DNA of 64,000 nucleotides from DATBGZ01 sp963803115 (GTDB taxonomy: Bacteria > Actinomycetota > Actinomycetes > Mycobacteriales > Micromonosporaceae): the NCBI GenBank assembly GCA_963803115.1, contig CAWDLN010000003.1, positions 310,001-374,000 on the forward strand, written 5' to 3'. Positions within the stretch are counted from its first letter, which is position 1. Every line of letters starts with the position of its first letter. Positions 61,040 through 64,000 of the stretch are shown here, one piece after another. The notes beneath the pieces are model-generated. The model had not been told where the DNA came from. It searched no databases and was given only the letters and a program-made list of their open reading frames with translations. The position numbers and the translations under genes are program-made.

Positions 61040-62291
61040 GGCCCACCTCGGTGCCGAACGTCCACAGTGCACCGAGGAAGGCCGGCAGCACACCGGCGAA
61101 CCGGAACCATCGTCCACTGATGGGGTAGCCTGGCACGTCCGCGAGGTTAGTGCCCTCGGTCAACAGGTAGAGCCGGTCCAGTGATCGCCGGCGCCGGCGG
61201 GCCGCGGGGCCTTCGGCCTGGCGCAGGGCGGCCAGGATGCGCGTCCGTTCGTACGCCACAGACCCGGCGAACAGTCGCCGTATGGTCGTTAGCAGCGATG
61301 CGATGAAGATGCCGTTGGTCACCGCGGCGAAGATAGCGATCCCGGCGAGAAGGAGCGACAGCAGCCGCGACAGCCCAGGCTCGTCGGAGCGCAATGCGTA
61401 CAGCGCGGCCGAGAACGAGCCCAAGAACGTGAGCACGGCGAGGTATCCCAGTGACACCAGTCCGCTCACCGGTCGCCATCCGTAGTCCTGGTCGAGCCAC
61501 TTGGGTACGAACTCCACGGGCCGGGGCGCCGCGCGCAGTTTGCGCAGCCACCGTCCGATGAGGACAAACACGGAACGCTGCTTCAGCGCGAAGAAGAGGC
61601 CGACCGCGCCGACCGTCATGCCCAGCGCGGTGTTGAACGGATGGGTTTCGTGGTTGGCCCACCAATTCTGGCGTAGCACCTCGGTCGTGGCTTCGGTCGA
61701 GCCCATGTGCCGGTATGAGCCAGCCAGGTCCCGGAAGATCGGACCGTGCGTGTACAGCCAGTAGTACATGGCGGCGCTGCCCACAAGGCTGACGAGCGCC
61801 AGTCCGACGTCGAGGAGCACATCCTGCCGGCGGCGCGGCAGGCCGGCCGCAAGAGCCCGACCGAGACCGGAGCGGTCAAGGCTGGCGGCCGAGACGAGCC
61901 CGCTCGCTTCGAGATCACTGCGCAGCAACCTCAGGCGGAGGTTGAACACGACATACACCGATACCGCGAGTCCCGCCGTGACCGACAGCACCATGTTAGG
62001 CAGATCGGCCGAGAACGGCACCGACGTGCACTCGGAGGTGGGTGCGGTTATTCCCTCGAACAGCGGAAGCAGTCGTACGAGGGCGTCGCGCACGCCGCTG
62101 CTGATGGCCGCGTCAACAACGACACCGCCGATGCCGCACCCGGGTGCGAACGCCGTACCGGTGGCGACGTTGGCGAGCCACACGATGCCCGACACCGTCA
62201 CCGGGCCGGCCGCGAGCAGACCCCATTGCACCGCCCGGGTGCGAAGCGCCGAGTCGGGCATGCGGTCAAGCAGTTTCACGGTCGGCTCCAT
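61023..62291 (-). CDS. Polytopic membrane protein, unknown function
   Basis: This 422-residue protein has about seven predicted membrane helices (for example MVLSVTAGLAVSVYVVFNL, VGLALVSLVGSAAMYYWLY, LGMTVGAVGLFFAL, LVSLGYLAVLTFLGSFSAAL, LLSLLLAGIAIFAAVTNGIF). No transporter signature is visible. It overlaps both neighbours: the UbiA gene stop (26 bases) and the hydrolase start (17 bases), so all three are translated together. The role is probably linked to the isoprenoid-type product of the UbiA enzyme. Confidence 0.7.
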   Translation of the reverse strand: MEPTVKLLDRMPDSALRTRAVQWGLLAAGPVTVSGIVWLANVATGTAFAPGCGIGGVVVDAAISSGVRDALVRLLPLFEGITAPTSECTSVPFSADLPNMVLSVTAGLAVSVYVVFNLRLRLLRSDLEASGLVSAASLDRSGLGRALAAGLPRRRQDVLLDVGLALVSLVGSAAMYYWLYTHGPIFRDLAGSYRHMGSTEATTEVLRQNWWANHETHPFNTALGMTVGAVGLFFALKQRSVFVLIGRWLRKLRAAPRPVEFVPKWLDQDYGWRPVSGLVSLGYLAVLTFLGSFSAALYALRSDEPGLSRLLSLLLAGIAIFAAVTNGIFIASLLTTIRRLFAGSVAYERTRILAALRQAEGPAARRRRRSLDRLYLLTEGTNLADVPGYPISGRWFRFAGVLPAFLGALWTFGTEVGRAIGF

Positions 62292-63369
62292 CGTGTGTGG
62301 CGGTGGCGGGCCGGCGAAGGAAAGTTGGCCGTACGTCCGCGACAACGCCGGGCAGGGCCCGGAACGCGGTGCGGAACGAGTCGTTGCCGAGCATTGGCAC
62401 GGCCATCGCCAGGACGGAGAGCAACCCCTGGACGAACCCGCCATACATGGCCGTCATGGAAGTGAGCGGCAACCACAAGGCCAGGATGTGAGCGGCGCCG
62501 ATGTCGCGGAAGCGCTCCGGTCGGTCGACAGTGCGTAGGCCTTCGCGCAAGAGGGCCACTGCAGCCGCGGTCGTCACGAGGCAGATGAGGTACCAGAGGA
62601 ACCACAGCCCGAAGCCGCCACGCACACCTAAGGGCGAGAGCACGGCGATCGCGGCGAGCGCTGCCTGCAACGACCAGGCCAACCCACGCAGGCGCGGCGG
62701 TACGGTCACCCCGTCACCGACGACTCGGGCGCCGAACGCGATGGCAGCGGTACGGGCGCCGCGCTCCGAGTCGTTGCCTAGGTCCCGCAGGCCCCCGTGC
62801 ACCGAGTTCACGATGACGACAAATCCAACCACGAACAGCGCCGCGAGGAGTGTCGCCGTGGTGGCACCGCCCGCTCGCACACCGCCGTACCAGACGAGGC
62901 AAGCCCAGCCGGCGCCCTGCACCGTGTCTGCGATCAGCGGGATCGGGAGCCGTTTGCTGAAGGCGTCGTAGAACACGAGACATCCGTAGCCGAGGGCGAG
63001 GGCGAACGTACCCACGGATCCGCTGCGTGGTCCGGACAGCCCGAACACCGCGAGATCGACCACAAAGCTGGCCGCGCCGATCCCGGCGACGACCAGACCC
63101 GCAATCGCCGGGCTCACTTGACCGGCGACCAACGGACTCTCGGCGCGGCTCGGATCGGTGCGATCCAGCTCGAGGTCGAACAGATCGTTGAGGGCGAACG
63201 CGACGATGTGAAACGCAAGGCCTACCAGGACCAGCCCGAGGAGGACCCCGAGCGTTAACGCCATCCGACCGGTCGCGTGCCCGGTGACCACACAGGACAG
63301 TCCGAGGCCTGCGGCGGTGAGCCGGCCAAACCGGGCGACCGCGCGCAGGAATCCGGTCAACCGACGCAT
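62266..63369 (-). CDS. UbiA family prenyltransferase
   Basis: This 367-residue intramembrane enzyme has eight to nine helices with the two aspartate-rich motifs of the family: ALNDLFDLELDRTDPSR (NDxxDxxxD, about residues 60-75) and HGGLRDLGNDSERGARTAA (DxxxD). These bind Mg-pyrophosphate of a polyprenyl donor. The acceptor is unknown; quinone, heme and chlorophyll-type members and the EboC-like subgroup are alternatives. The first gene of a three-gene overlapping unit, it lies 148 bases downstream of a methyltransferase gene on the same strand that might belong to the same transcript. Confidence 0.9.
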   Translation of the reverse strand: MRRLTGFLRAVARFGRLTAAGLGLSCVVTGHATGRMALTLGVLLGLVLVGLAFHIVAFALNDLFDLELDRTDPSRAESPLVAGQVSPAIAGLVVAGIGAASFVVDLAVFGLSGPRSGSVGTFALALGYGCLVFYDAFSKRLPIPLIADTVQGAGWACLVWYGGVRAGGATTATLLAALFVVGFVVIVNSVHGGLRDLGNDSERGARTAAIAFGARVVGDGVTVPPRLRGLAWSLQAALAAIAVLSPLGVRGGFGLWFLWYLICLVTTAAAVALLREGLRTVDRPERFRDIGAAHILALWLPLTSMTAMYGGFVQGLLSVLAMAVPMLGNDSFRTAFRALPGVVADVRPTFLRRPATATHDGADRETA

Positions 63370-63517
63370 GCACCCTGCCCCAGGTCGTTGCCGGGGACGC
63401 CCCCAGCCGGCCCGAAGCTAGCGAAACTCGGCCCGGATCGCAATGGCCGCCGGTGTCAACCGTTGCATCCGTTCGTAGGACCAGTTCGGGCTGCGCCAGC
63501 ACCGTCCTTTATGGAGG

Positions 63518-64000
63518 CTAGTCGGGCTTGCGCGACACGTATATGGCGGTCCCAGGGAAGAGCGCTCCCCGCAGTGGGCTCCATTGGCCCCACAGCTCCG
63601 CGTGGCCTTCCGGCCACTCGGGCTCGAGTACGTCCTGGATCACGAACCCGGCCGCGACCAGGTCGCGGATGCGGTCACCGAGGGTGCGGTGGTGCTCGAC
63701 GTAGACCGCCCGGTCCTGCGGATCGAACTCCACGTACGGGCGCCGGTCGAAATAGGAATGGGTGGCCACCAGGCCCTGAGGTCCGGGGTCGTCCAAGAAG
63801 ATCCACCGCATGGGGTGGGTGGCCGAGAAGACCCATCGTCCGCCCGGGCGCAGCACTCGGAAGACCTCCCGCATCACGTGCGCCGAGTCGTCGATGAATG
63901 GAACCGCGCCGAAGGCGGTGAACGCGACGTCGAACGCGCAGTCCCGCAGCGGCAGCGCCAGGGCGTCACACTGCAGCAGCGCCGGCCGTACGCCGGAAAC
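63518..64000 (-). CDS. Class I SAM-dependent methyltransferase (partial, N-terminus outside window)
   Basis: The frame is open at base 64000 and ends at 63518, giving 161 C-terminal residues. The visible part has ALLQCDALALPLRDCAFDVAFTAFGAVPFIDD (motif II/acidic loop and motif IV) and VFRVLRPGGRWVFSATHPMRW (motif VI), the layout of a Methyltransf_11-like enzyme. The SAM-binding motif I is beyond the window. It is upstream of the UbiA gene on the same strand; a link to that operon is possible but separated by 148 bases. Confidence 0.88.
   Translation of the reverse strand, partial: VSGVRPALLQCDALALPLRDCAFDVAFTAFGAVPFIDDSAHVMREVFRVLRPGGRWVFSATHPMRWIFLDDPGPQGLVATHSYFDRRPYVEFDPQDRAVYVEHHRTLGDRIRDLVAAGFVIQDVLEPEWPEGHAELWGQWSPLRGALFPGTAIYVSRKPD

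Overview
The window is very GC-rich DNA from an actinomycete. GTG starts are frequent, most genes overlap or lie close together, and the encoded families are typical of mycothiol-using actinobacteria: TIGR03086 (MDMPI-like) proteins, a PdtaR-type ANTAR regulator next to polA, a SigE-type ECF sigma factor, a DUF222/HNH protein, a WYL regulator and a PknB-type kinase with a propeller domain. A Micromonosporales origin is my inference from gene style and from one intergenic motif (36893-36918). It is not proven. I see no transposase, integrase, CRISPR array or rRNA, so this is chromosomal sequence.

Layout. 1-4156: end of a proline racemase family gene, two small membrane proteins, a TetR regulator and a decayed DUF222/HNH gene with an expanded pentapeptide repeat. 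4268-15645: an unknown Rossmann-like protein divergent from a lactate monooxygenase-like enzyme, an LCP protein, then a mixed run of small enzymes and hypotheticals (winged helix, GNAT, DUF1905-like, TIGR03086, a secreted lysozyme-like protein, an LRR/zinc-knuckle protein, a BtrH-like cysteine protein, a beta-lactamase-fold lipoprotein). 15714-20302: a tight four-gene minus-strand operon of two esterases, an ATP-grasp enzyme and a GCS2-type ligase, which looks like an uncharacterised amide or peptide ligation pathway. 20475-27181: a broken Tat lipoprotein amidohydrolase, then a minus-strand unit DUF4331 / TPR / NicO metal transporter / lipoprotein.

28043-36849: a barstar-like protein, then a complete sugar utilisation locus: LacI regulator, binding protein, two permeases and a GH13 alpha-glucosidase, closed by a second, frameshifted LacI paralogue. 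CTTGCA-type words and palindromes lie in front of both the regulator and the binding-protein gene. The MalFGE-like transporter has no ATPase gene here, so it presumably uses a shared MsiK-like ATPase encoded elsewhere. 36921-52000: a lipoprotein, a Ser/Thr kinase, a 2OG-Fe(II) oxygenase / methyltransferase pair, an aminoacyl-tRNA-synthetase-like protein with an alpha/alpha-toroid protein, a WYL regulator divergent from an epoxide hydrolase, a carnitine acyltransferase-like enzyme, an amidohydrolase, an ABC-2 exporter and a PD-(D/E)XK-like protein. 52107-55747: a tRNA with a CAA anticodon but a short variable loop, pdtaR and polA. 55883-64000: an ECF sigma / membrane anti-sigma-like pair, an MFS exporter, an XRE protein fused to a nucleotidyltransferase-like domain, an overlapping UbiA / membrane protein / hydrolase operon, and the end of a methyltransferase gene.

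Six genes are disrupted by frameshifts (9717, 14361, 20475, 35859, 41145 and the HNH gene). Most shifts sit near short G or C runs, so sequencing error competes with real decay for the single-shift cases. Long perfect palindromes occur at 55815-55876 and 60030-60067, and an 11-bp palindrome (TCCACWGTGGA) recurs in coding and intergenic DNA.
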